Shown here one piece after another: positions 1 through 5,713 of a stretch of 18,124 nucleotides of DNA. How positions within the stretch are numbered: position 1 is the first letter of the stretch; every line of letters begins with the position of its first letter. The notes beneath the pieces are model-generated. The model saw only the letters and a list, made by a program, of their open reading frames with translations. It searched no databases and was not told the origin of the DNA. Origin of the DNA: Candidatus Thorarchaeota archaeon SMTZ1-83 (GTDB lineage Archaea; Asgardarchaeota; Thorarchaeia; Thorarchaeales; Thorarchaeaceae); assembly GCA_001563325.1 (NCBI GenBank), contig LRSK01000130.1, positions 1 through 18,124 of the forward strand. Direction: 5' to 3'. Made by a program: the position numbers and the translations under genes.

Positions 1-206
1 TAGGGCGATTTCTTCTTCTCGAGTTTCTCCAGCAGGCTATCCAGTCTTCGTGCATCCTCGGCCTTCCTATTTATCTCTTCGATGCCACCATGCTTCTCGA
101 TAACATCAAACAAGCCTGTAACTAGTGGGTTCTTCTCATCTAGAAGGAAATCGTTAATCTCGTCAATCCGGTTTGGACTGATTCTCAGCTTCTGTCTGTC
201 AGTCAT
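1..206 (-). CDS. Unknown protein, N-terminal part (runs off the left edge)
   Basis: Open frame of 68 codons from an ATG at 206 to the window edge. The peptide begins MTDRQKLRISPNRIDEINDF and is highly charged; a helical stretch follows (GLFDVIEKHGG, then EEINRKAEDARRLDSLLEKLEKKK) that looks like an alpha-helical or coiled-coil start of a larger protein. A GGGAG Shine-Dalgarno-like site lies about 8 bases before the ATG, and a TATA-like TCTAAAATCC lies near 235-244 on the minus strand. Codon use is coding-like. I do not recognise the family and cannot name a function. It follows the ECF S-component gene after a T6 tract, so it probably has its own promoter. Confidence 0.6.
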   Translation of the reverse strand, partial: MTDRQKLRISPNRIDEINDFLLDEKNPLVTGLFDVIEKHGGIEEINRKAEDARRLDSLLEKLEKKKSP

Positions 207-277
207 TTCGTGAACTCCCATTGCAGTCAAGAAGGATTTTAGATTCTCTGGGCAACCTGCATGAGGGAGGCCGCCCT

Positions 278-283
278 AAAAAA
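278..283 (-). terminator. T-tract terminator after the ECF S-component gene
   Basis: Six consecutive T on the minus strand, 13 bases past the stop of the S-component gene. Archaeal RNA polymerase terminates at T-rich tracts without needing a hairpin. The next gene has its own TATA-like sequence, which fits a transcript boundary here. Confidence 0.4.
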
Positions 284-295
284 CGATTCTGACAA

Positions 296-871
296 TCAAG
301 GTACTGTTTCCCAAGATGAATCTAGAGACGGTTCGTAGAGTACATCTCTTAAGTAGACTCTCAACAGGGGCCCGACCAAGACTGTGGCTATTGATCCCGT
401 TATCACCTGGATTGAGTTAATTGTAATGAGCTCTAATACAGCCACCTCGAATGTGTAGCCAAGAATGAACATCTCGCCAAGCAAATAGCCCAATAGCATA
501 GCTGCGGAACCTAGAAGCAGTCCAAGTATGTCCCACGCACTGATTTTCCTACTTCGAGACGTCCGAAAGCTGAGAAGGCCAACAGCAAGGCCTTCGAGAC
601 CCTTCGCGATAAACGTGATTGGAGCGTAACCCGGGAATCCGAGAACCACATCTGCCATTGCGGAGCCCACTCCCCCTGCAAAGAAACCTCCAATAGGGCC
701 AAGCAGAAATCCGCTGATCATTACAAGAGAGTCTCCGAGGTTGAAGTACCCCTGAGTCGAGGGAAACGGCACTACGAGTACAGCCGTGGCCACCGTGGTC
801 AATGCAGCCATTATCGCAAGAAGAGCTACGTAGAGCGATGTGTTTGATGTTCTTGACGCGAAATACTCCAA
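296..871 (-). CDS. ECF transporter S component (riboflavin-type family)
   Basis: Integral membrane substrate-binding subunit (EcfS) of an energy-coupling-factor vitamin importer. The 191-residue length is normal for an S component. After about 12 polar residues come a hydrophobic helix (LYVALLAIMAALTTVATAVL), the family signature GYFNLGDSLVMISGFLLGP at about residues 42-60, a glycine-rich helix (GGFFAGGVGSAMADV) and APITFIAKGLEGLAVGLL, then two more membrane segments. This is the pattern of the ECF-ribofla_trS group; the real substrate cannot be read from sequence. The start is TTG at 871, two bases after the GNAT stop, so the two genes are probably co-transcribed. No EcfA or EcfT gene lies in the window, so the S component must share a module encoded elsewhere. 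A PLP-fold regulator is divergently encoded one gene upstream. Confidence 0.88.
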   Translation of the reverse strand: MEYFASRTSNTSLYVALLAIMAALTTVATAVLVVPFPSTQGYFNLGDSLVMISGFLLGPIGGFFAGGVGSAMADVVLGFPGYAPITFIAKGLEGLAVGLLSFRTSRSRKISAWDILGLLLGSAAMLLGYLLGEMFILGYTFEVAVLELITINSIQVITGSIATVLVGPLLRVYLRDVLYEPSLDSSWETVP

Positions 872-873
872 CT

Positions 874-1428
874 TCAGTCACCATCCTCGTAAAGATACTT
901 GCTGAAGATGACCATATCTTCTCCATGGAAGTGTCTTCGGAGGTATCCCTCCTTCCTATAACCAAGACTCATGTATAGTCTGATTGCCTCCATCATGGAC
1001 CATGCCGTCAGCAGGAAGAGCTTGTGACAACGAAGTCGAGTGGCTATTGACTCAATTCTCAGCAGAAGTCTACAACCAATCCCTCTGCGTTGATGTGATG
1101 GACGTACTGCAAGAGACACCACCCTCATGCTCCGCATTTCTCTGACACCTCCCACGGTTCCAACAATCTTGCCATCAGCCTCAGCCACAAGCGTTGTGAA
1201 TCCCGAGAGAATTCGATCTCGTATCACCCATGGCCTGACTATCGCCGTTTCGATGGCGGCTTTAGAGTATCCTGTGATAGCAAGAGGACTCATGGCCTCT
1301 CTGAGGGTATCGTGAATGGCCTGTGAATCCTCGAGTCTAGCATCACGAATCCTTTCCTTCATCAAGGTTGAAATGAGGCCGGTCTGCCCAATCTTACGAG
1401 AGTCCTCGATCTCAATCATAGTCTCCAT
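874..1428 (-). CDS. GNAT-family N-acetyltransferase
   Basis: Acetyl-CoA-dependent acetyltransferase fold. The core runs from about residue 25 (IRDARLEDSQAIHDTLREA), through beta 4 (VVSLAVRPSHQRRGIGCRLL, with the pyrophosphate-binding R-x-x-G-x-G/A-like QRRGIG of motif A), to the C-terminal motif (KLFLLTAWSMMEAIRLYMSLGY). The acceptor substrate is unknown. The frame opens with GTG-ATG at 1431/1428; I chose the ATG. An internal ATG at 1362 would start right at the conserved domain, and none of these starts has a clear Shine-Dalgarno site. A TATA-like GATACATATC at 1469-1478 (minus strand) would give a leader of about 20 bases. The stop lies two bases before the TTG of the ECF S-component gene, suggesting an operon. 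It is divergent from the threonine-synthase-PadR fusion. Confidence 0.85.
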   Translation of the reverse strand: METMIEIEDSRKIGQTGLISTLMKERIRDARLEDSQAIHDTLREAMSPLAITGYSKAAIETAIVRPWVIRDRILSGFTTLVAEADGKIVGTVGGVREMRSMRVVSLAVRPSHQRRGIGCRLLLRIESIATRLRCHKLFLLTAWSMMEAIRLYMSLGYRKEGYLRRHFHGEDMVIFSKYLYEDGD

Positions 1429-1486
1429 CACCGTGTTGTGAGGTTAGCAGCCCGATTTCTTCAGCAAGATATGTATCGAGTAAAGG

Positions 1487-1494
1487 ATATATAA
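1487..1494 (+). promoter_or_regulatory. TATA box of the threonine-synthase-PadR gene
   Basis: ATATATAA preceded by the purine-rich TAAAGG, which fits a TFB-recognition element. A start about 26 bases downstream of the box centre falls near 1516, leaving a leader of roughly 9 bases before the ATG at 1525. The promoter region is shared with the divergent GNAT gene. Confidence 0.55.
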
Positions 1495-1500
1495 TCTTGA

Positions 1501-1514
1501 GCCTATATATAGGC
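1501..1514. promoter_or_regulatory. Perfect 14-bp palindrome, candidate operator
   Basis: GCCTATATATAGGC is identical to its own reverse complement. It sits between the TATA box and the predicted transcript start of the PadR-fusion gene, where a bound dimer would block polymerase recruitment. The adjacent gene encodes a DNA-binding winged helix, so autoregulation is the simplest reading; this is inference from position and symmetry. Confidence 0.5.
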
Positions 1515-1524
1515 GCTGTCTAGA

Positions 1525-3018
1525 ATGTCCTTCCAGTTGAGTCTGAAGTGCACAAGCTGTGGCCAGGAGTATGAGCCTCAAACACATATCATAGCATGTG
1601 CTGAGTGCGACGGTGTACTTCATGCGTTATACGATCTAGAAAGCATAAGTGACGTGCTCAGCCCTCGGAAACTGGAAAGAAGAAGGCCCGGTGTTTGGAA
1701 GTACTTGGAGCTCCTTCCGATTAGGGAACAGAAGAATATGATATCGCTTGGAGAGGGAGGAACGTACCTTCACAAGTGCGATCGTCTGTCAAAGGAGATT
1801 GGACTCCAGAATCTCTTCCTAAAGGATGAAACTACAAATCCTACGGGCGCATTCATAGACAGAGGCACAGCAGTGGAGATTTCGGCTGCAAAAGAAAGGG
1901 GTTTCAAGTCGGTCTGCTGTGGTTCAAGCGGCAACCTTGCCGCCTCGTTGGTTGCATACGCTGCCCGAGCAGGTCTGAATAGCAAGGTCTTCATTGGGCA
2001 GAGGGGGAATGTGGATGTGGGGAAGTTCTATCAAATCCTAGCCTATGCAGCAGACGTTGAGATTGTGAAGAATCATGAAGATGCACTGACAAGAGCTCGA
2101 AGGGAGAGTGGAAGAAGCCACTGTGTAATGGGTCACAACCCACATTTCCTTGAGGGAGAGAAGACCACGGTCTATGAAACCTGCGAGCAATTGGGATGGA
2201 CTGCACCAGATTGGATCATTGTTCCAATGGGCAACGGAGGGCATATCTCGATGGTCTGGAAAGGTCTCAATGAACTCGAGAAGACAGGCCTGATTTCCAA
2301 ATCGGCCACCAGGTTGGTTGGTGCTCAAGCAGGTGGATGTTCACCAATAGTAGATGCATTTCAACGAGGCGATAGGAAGATAGTCCCTCCGAAGGTGGGG
2401 ACCACTGTTGCCTTTGACATAAGTGTGAAGAGCCCATCGTCAGGACAGAACGCACTAGATGCGATAGAGCTATCAAAAGGCACTGCCCAAGCTGTTTCAG
2501 ACAGGGAGATACTTGAAGCAGTTCGCTCCTTGGCAAAGCTTGAGGGTGTATTTGCAGAGCCTTCATCCGCGACAACGATTGCGGTCCTGAAGAAACTCGT
2601 GGAAACAGGAAGCATAGATCGCAGCGAAAGGGTCGTCTGCATGATCACCGGAATGGGGCTGAAGTATCCAGAGATTGCAAGAAATCTCGTGAAGGGCAGA
2701 GGAGAGCTTGAACATCTCTTGAGTAGGGTCGAAGGTCGAAAGTTTACGACCAAGTTGGGGGAAACAAAGGTCTGCATACTCAGAGTCCTTTCCAAGGGAG
2801 AGTCGTACGGATACGGCATCTGGAAGGCACTTAGGGACGACTTTGGAATAGCGCTCAAGATTCCAAGCGTGTACCAACACCTCACAGAACTCACTGGAAG
2901 TGGACTCGCAATAAGTACAAGAACGGAACAGACACACGAGAAGCGACAAAGAAACTACTATGCATTGACAGAGAAGGGGAAGTGGACTCTGGTCCAGTTG
3001 GAGAAACTTGAACGTTAG
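1525..3018 (+). CDS. Threonine-synthase-like pseudoenzyme fused to a PadR winged-helix domain
   Basis: 497 residues in two parts. Residues 1-395 are a threonine-synthase-type fold-II PLP protein: an N-terminal zinc ribbon (C9, C12, C25, C28), the active-site segment KDETTNPTGAFIDRG (100-114), the substrate loop GSSGNLAAS (133-141), the PLP-phosphate loop GNGGH (236-240) and the C-terminal TGMGLKYP (375-382). The family's PLP Schiff-base lysine, in SFKDR, is Ile111 here (codon ATA at 1855-1857), so normal catalysis should be impossible. Residues about 408-497 are a PadR-like winged helix (ILRVLSKGESYGYGIWKAL, PSVYQHLTELTGSGL, YYALTEKGK). I infer a transcription regulator that uses the enzyme fold to bind a ligand such as PLP, an amino acid or O-phosphohomoserine, comparable in logic to MocR/PdxR. 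The start ATG lies just after the TATA box and palindrome. Without the fusion and the lysine loss it would be called ThrC. Confidence 0.88.
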   Translation: MSFQLSLKCTSCGQEYEPQTHIIACAECDGVLHALYDLESISDVLSPRKLERRRPGVWKYLELLPIREQKNMISLGEGGTYLHKCDRLSKEIGLQNLFLKDETTNPTGAFIDRGTAVEISAAKERGFKSVCCGSSGNLAASLVAYAARAGLNSKVFIGQRGNVDVGKFYQILAYAADVEIVKNHEDALTRARRESGRSHCVMGHNPHFLEGEKTTVYETCEQLGWTAPDWIIVPMGNGGHISMVWKGLNELEKTGLISKSATRLVGAQAGGCSPIVDAFQRGDRKIVPPKVGTTVAFDISVKSPSSGQNALDAIELSKGTAQAVSDREILEAVRSLAKLEGVFAEPSSATTIAVLKKLVETGSIDRSERVVCMITGMGLKYPEIARNLVKGRGELEHLLSRVEGRKFTTKLGETKVCILRVLSKGESYGYGIWKALRDDFGIALKIPSVYQHLTELTGSGLAISTRTEQTHEKRQRNYYALTEKGKWTLVQLEKLER

Positions 3019-3044
3019 CTTGTGACATCGTACGTAGGCGAACT

Positions 3045-3052
3045 GTTTTATG
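3045..3052 (+). promoter_or_regulatory. Possible TATA box of the superoxide reductase gene
   Basis: GTTTTATG in the gap after the PadR-fusion gene, about 50 bases before the ATG at 3102. It would place a transcript start near 3075, leaving a leader that contains the GGGAGG Shine-Dalgarno site at 3091-3096. The match is weak. Confidence 0.3.
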
Positions 3053-3101
3053 CCATAGCGATGATGACCTGAATATCCTACTACTTAGAGGGAGGAAAAG
3101 T

Positions 3102-3257
3102 ATGTCAATAAAGTGGATACAGACTGATGACTGGAAGACCGAGAAACACGTGCCGGTAATCGACATTAAGAAGGTCGAAGATGGCCGTGCTCACGTGATG
3201 GTTTCAGTTGGCAAGGAAATCCCACACCCCAACACGACGGCACACCACATCAAATGA
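3102..3257 (+). CDS. Superoxide reductase N-terminal fragment (51 aa)
   Basis: If translation stops at the TGA, the product is 51 residues ending PHPNTTAHHIK. It holds the Glu, the first His and the two His of the HPNTTxHH loop, which are four of the six ligands. It has the only good ribosome-binding site of the locus. Confidence 0.4.
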   Translation: MSIKWIQTDDWKTEKHVPVIDIKKVEDGRAHVMVSVGKEIPHPNTTAHHIK

Positions 3258-3284
3258 TGCATCAATTCGATGCAGCAGAGGAAA
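3255..3284 (+). other. 30-bp insertion with TGA, ATG and a hairpin inside superoxide reductase
   Basis: Extra segment relative to the protein family. It is bounded by imperfect 9-bp direct repeats AAATGATGC (3252-3260) and AAATGGTGC (3282-3290). It can fold: TGCATC (3258-3263) pairs with GATGCA (3269-3274) around loop AATTC, extended by G-C and T-A pairs after one mismatch. It holds a stop (3255) and an in-frame ATG (3270), so it splits one frame into two complete ORFs. Confidence 0.6.
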
Positions 3285-3512
3285 TGGTGCGACCTGTTTT
3301 TCCTGGGGGATGGAGAGAAGTTCCCCGTTGAGATTGGTTACGCGACTTTCGACCACCATGGAGAATCAGCAAAAGGTCCTGACACAAGTGGAGTCTATAG
3401 CGAGCCGGTCGCGATGTTTGTCTTCAAGACAGAGAAGTCAGGTACCTTGATGGCAACTGCATATTGCAATATCCACGGACTCTGGAAGAGCGAAGCCGAG
3501 CTCAAGCTCTGA
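3270..3512 (+). CDS. Superoxide reductase C-terminal fragment (80 aa)
   Basis: Frame from the ATG inside the insertion to the family's natural C-terminus. It starts MQQRKWCDLFFLGDGEKFP, contains HHGESAKGP, and carries the last two iron ligands in YCNIHGLW. No Shine-Dalgarno site precedes this ATG; translation would need re-initiation 12 bases after the upstream stop. Alone it cannot make the full iron site. Confidence 0.4.
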   Translation: MQQRKWCDLFFLGDGEKFPVEIGYATFDHHGESAKGPDTSGVYSEPVAMFVFKTEKSGTLMATAYCNIHGLWKSEAELKL

Positions 3513-3557
3513 AACAATACTGCAAGTCAATAGCTGGATTTGGCCTGCTGTATATGC

Positions 3558-3577
3558 GGGCCAAAACCCGGCCCTTT
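3558..3577 (+). terminator. Hairpin plus T-tract after superoxide reductase
   Basis: GGGCC (3558-3562) pairs with GGCCC (3570-3574) around a 7-base loop and is followed by TTT. It lies between two convergent genes and could end the superoxide reductase transcript; on the other strand its loop is T-rich. TGGCC at 3541-3545 can form a competing stem with GGCCA at 3559-3563. Confidence 0.35.
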
Positions 3578-3811
3578 CTACTCAGTAGTTTCCCCTGCGA
3601 AGTCAGCCCTCCAGATTGTGTCCCCATCGGTAATGCCTGAGATTGTAACTCGTTCTCCGAGTCTGGCCGCAAATCCACTAGAACCGAAGTCGGCTGGAAC
3701 TGCCTCCCATGGCAGAATTGCCGACAGCTTGTATTCTGTACCGTCATCAGTCGTCAGTCTATACTCATTCAAATCTTCTGAGATTACTCCCGTAACTGTG
3801 ATTTCCTCCAT
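3578..3811 (-). CDS. Small beta-rich (OB-like) hypothetical protein
   Basis: 77 residues, acidic, with no membrane segment or cysteine. The alternation of short strands and turns (ITVTGVISEDLNEYRLTTDDG, EYKLSAILPW, RVTISGITDGDTIWRADF) resembles a small OB-fold or barrel such as those in nucleic-acid-binding or cell-surface accessory modules; this is a visual judgement only. GAGGT lies about 7 bases before the ATG at 3811, which supports the start. It is convergent with superoxide reductase and divergent from the RimJ-like acetyltransferase. Function unknown. Confidence 0.65.
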   Translation of the reverse strand: MEEITVTGVISEDLNEYRLTTDDGTEYKLSAILPWEAVPADFGSSGFAARLGERVTISGITDGDTIWRADFAGETTE

Positions 3812-3876
3812 CCAACACTACCTCGATTGTGGGCTACAGCTTCGCCTGGGGTAGAGATTGTCCTCACTGATCGATA

Positions 3877-3885
3877 AGATAAAAG
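3877..3885 (+). promoter_or_regulatory. TATA box before the RimJ-like acetyltransferase
   Basis: AGATAAAAG, the best TATA match in the divergent gap 3812-3987. It predicts a transcript start near 3907, one base before an ATG at 3908 and about 80 bases before the acetyltransferase ATG at 3988. Confidence 0.45.
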
Positions 3886-3907
3886 CGTAGTGACCAGCGG
3901 CACGATA

Positions 3908-4009
3908 ATGATGTGGGACAGACTACCACTCGTCTGGGCCAAGTTTGAGGGCAGCATTCATAACTACTATGGCTTCATCGCAGACACATGTACTACGGCG
4001 AGAAAGTGA
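3908..4009 (+). CDS. Possible 33-codon leader ORF overlapping the acetyltransferase start
   Basis: ATG-ATG at 3908 opens a frame encoding MMWDRLPLVWAKFEG and a further 18 residues, ending at TGA 4007-4009 and overlapping the next gene by 22 bases in another frame. The ATG sits where the predicted transcript starts, which would make it a leaderless message. It has no recognisable domain. It could be a translated leader peptide, a chance ORF, or the relic of a longer N-terminus. Confidence 0.2.
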   Translation: MMWDRLPLVWAKFEGSIHNYYGFIADTCTTARK

Positions 4010-4557
4010 AGCTGCGTGCAATGGAGATGTCGGACCTTTCCAACATCATGGAAGGCTGGAATACGTTTGAGATGCGTCGTTTTCTAGCTAGCGCAGTACC
4101 AATGTCCGAGAACACTGAGAGAGAGTGGCTAGAGAGAACAACCAAGGCGGATCCTTGGAGGGATGGCTCAATGACTCTTGCCATTGAAGACAAGAAGACG
4201 GGCCAGTTTCTGGGCTCAGTAAGCCTATTCGACATAAGCAGGGCAAATCAGAGAGCAGAATTCGGGATTGCGATTCACAAGCCGGAGAACTTTGGGAAGG
4301 GGTATGGAACTGATGCTACTAACGTGATGCTCTGGATAGGGTTTCATGTGCTTGGTCTGAATAGCATATACCTGCTTACGGCGTCGTATAATGAGAGGGG
4401 ACAGCGGGCCTACGAGAAAGCGGGATTCAAGAGGAACGGCCTCTTTAGGCAGGCTTCCTATATGCAAGGCGAGTTCCATGACATGATAGTCATGGATATT
4501 CTCAAAGATGAGTTTCTTGAGGTGTATCCACCCGGGAAGTTCGTAAGCGAAGCGTGA
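3988..4557 (+). CDS. GNAT acetyltransferase of the RimJ/RimL type
   Basis: 189 residues with the single-domain layout of the RimJ/RimL (Acetyltransf_3) group, which acetylates protein N-termini or small amines using acetyl-CoA. The opening GEKVKLRAMEMSDLSNIMEGWN is the usual first strand and helix. The middle strand QFLGSVSLFDISRANQRAEFGIAI leads into the acetyl-CoA loop NFGKGYGTDATNVML (variant of Q/R-x-x-G-x-G/A), followed by LNSIYLLTASYNERGQRAYEKAGFKRNG and FRQASYMQGEFHDMIVMDIL. All core elements are complete. No strong Shine-Dalgarno site precedes the ATG; the domain start fits this codon. The target is not predictable. It is convergent with glcF. Confidence 0.88.
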   Translation: MYYGEKVKLRAMEMSDLSNIMEGWNTFEMRRFLASAVPMSENTEREWLERTTKADPWRDGSMTLAIEDKKTGQFLGSVSLFDISRANQRAEFGIAIHKPENFGKGYGTDATNVMLWIGFHVLGLNSIYLLTASYNERGQRAYEKAGFKRNGLFRQASYMQGEFHDMIVMDILKDEFLEVYPPGKFVSEA

Positions 4558-4582
4558 CGACTCACCTGAAACTGGAAGAGTA

Positions 4583-5713
4583 TCACAATTGTTCTGCAAG
4601 AAGTGATTCGACAGTTTGAATCTTGATGGAAGAACTGATGCGTTCTGCACCATCTGTGAGGTTTCTCAGACAGAAGGGACAAGCTGTCAGGAGAATTGTG
4701 GCACCCACAGACTCGGCTTCCTGTACACGGCGTGCCGCAATGGAGATTGCATCCTCCTCGCGACCGCTTCTGAAACCACCTCCGGCGCCACAACACTTGC
4801 TGAACTTGTGAGCCCATTCCATTTCCACAAGTTTGAGACCTGGGATTGCCTGGATGATTCTTCTGGGTTCATCATAAATCCCGGAGTGTCGTCCTAAGTG
4901 GCATGGATCGTGGTAGGTCACCACAGCCTCGAGAGAACGAGGTTTCAGTTTCTTCTCCCTCAGAAGACGATCTATGAGTTGAACTGTATGGAGAACCGGA
5001 GGGAATTCCGCCTCCGGAATCAGTGAGGGATAGTCATGCACAAACATCCTGTAGCATCCAGAACATGAAGCCAAGACAGAACTGGTACTCATATCAGCAA
5101 ATAGAGATGTGACAAGCCCTGCCTGAACTCGTGCTTGTGCATCATCTCCTACTCTAAACGTGGGAGATCCGCAGCAGATGTTCTGCGAGATGACGTTGAA
5201 GGAAACCTTAGCTGCCCGGAGTATTTGGAGCACACTGTCCACTTGATCCTGTTCCCTGTATATCTCCGTGCAGCCCAAAAAGAGTGTGAAATCTGCTGAG
5301 TCCAGCTTGGTTTCGGGAATAGTCTCCAGGTATGCATGTGCAGCATCTTTGTCCTCTGCGTAGGGATTGCCTGTTTCTTTCGTTCGTTCAGAGATGCGCA
5401 TGTAACTCTCCGGCGCGTTGACTCCGGATTCAAGAAGCGCGGCCTTCATGTCTTGAATTGCAGTACTCTGGTCGTAACCGCATGCAACATCGCAGAGTCC
5501 ACAACTGGTGCAGGCGAACACACGATCAGCCATGACCTCATCGGGTTGAAGTCCACCTTTCAGCCAATGGTACAGCATAGTCAGCTTACCCTTAGCTGAG
5601 TAGCTGTCAAGTTTCAGCTGACTGTATGCGGGGCAGTTTTCACGACACAGGCCGCAGCGTAAGTGCATGCAAGCTCGAGCCCAATCCTCGTACTTGCTCA
5701 GACGTTCTGTCAT
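4583..5713 (-). CDS. glcF: GlcF/HdrD-type iron-sulfur oxidoreductase subunit
   Basis: 376 residues. An N-terminal 2x[4Fe-4S] ferredoxin part is followed by two CCG domains of the glycolate-oxidase GlcF, LldE and heterodisulfide-reductase HdrD type. First cluster motif: C15-x4-C20-x2-C23-x3-C27-P, with two extra residues between the first cysteines compared with the usual C-x2-C. Second: C-x2-C-x2-C-x3-C-G (FACTSCGLCDVACG), with the usual proline replaced by glycine. CCG 1: LFLGCTE, NICCGSPTFRVGD, ASCSGCYRMF. CCG 2: YHDPCHLGRH, SKCCGAGGGFRSG, ACPFC. It probably accepts electrons from the FAD subunit encoded just upstream and passes them to an unknown carrier. The two genes overlap by one base (TAATG), implying coupled translation and a fixed ratio. 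Confidence 0.88.
   Translation of the reverse strand: MTERLSKYEDWARACMHLRCGLCRENCPAYSQLKLDSYSAKGKLTMLYHWLKGGLQPDEVMADRVFACTSCGLCDVACGYDQSTAIQDMKAALLESGVNAPESYMRISERTKETGNPYAEDKDAAHAYLETIPETKLDSADFTLFLGCTEIYREQDQVDSVLQILRAAKVSFNVISQNICCGSPTFRVGDDAQARVQAGLVTSLFADMSTSSVLASCSGCYRMFVHDYPSLIPEAEFPPVLHTVQLIDRLLREKKLKPRSLEAVVTYHDPCHLGRHSGIYDEPRRIIQAIPGLKLVEMEWAHKFSKCCGAGGGFRSGREEDAISIAARRVQEAESVGATILLTACPFCLRNLTDGAERISSSIKIQTVESLLAEQL

Larger units (their letters stand above)
3102..3512 (+). pseudogene. Superoxide reductase (class II, neelaredoxin type) interrupted by an in-frame TGA
   Basis: Read through the TGA, the frame gives a small non-haem iron superoxide reductase, which reduces superoxide to peroxide in the cytosol. 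All six iron-centre ligands of the family are visible: Glu14 and His16 in TEKHVPVI, two His in PHPNTTAHHI, and Cys and His in YCNIHGLW. The family reads HHI-K-W-x-x-L-F-F directly, but here HHIK (to 3254) and WCDLFFLGDGEKFP (from 3285) are separated by exactly 30 bases beginning with TGA (3255-3257). Reading frame and sequence on both sides are otherwise intact, and a strong Shine-Dalgarno GGGAGG precedes the start. Options are a young pseudogene, a two-piece protein (51 and 80 residues), recoding, or a sequence or assembly error. Good conservation on both sides argues that any disruption is recent. Confidence 0.8.

Noticed and set aside
2361..2894. 177-codon antisense ORF within the ThrC-PadR gene
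   Set aside because: Shadow frame; the composition is not protein-like and the sense strand has unambiguous domains.
3255..3257. TGA as selenocysteine in superoxide reductase
   Set aside because: The TGA is at the start of extra residues absent from the family, not at a cysteine position, and I see no obvious SECIS-like element downstream.
3240..3292. Archaeal bulge-helix-bulge intron explaining the superoxide reductase insert
   Set aside because: CACC (3243-3246) and GGTG (3286-3289) can close a stem around the internal hairpin, but the two 8-base flanks between them show no 4-bp central helix with 3-base bulges, so the splicing motif is not met. Kept only as a possibility to test by RNA-seq.
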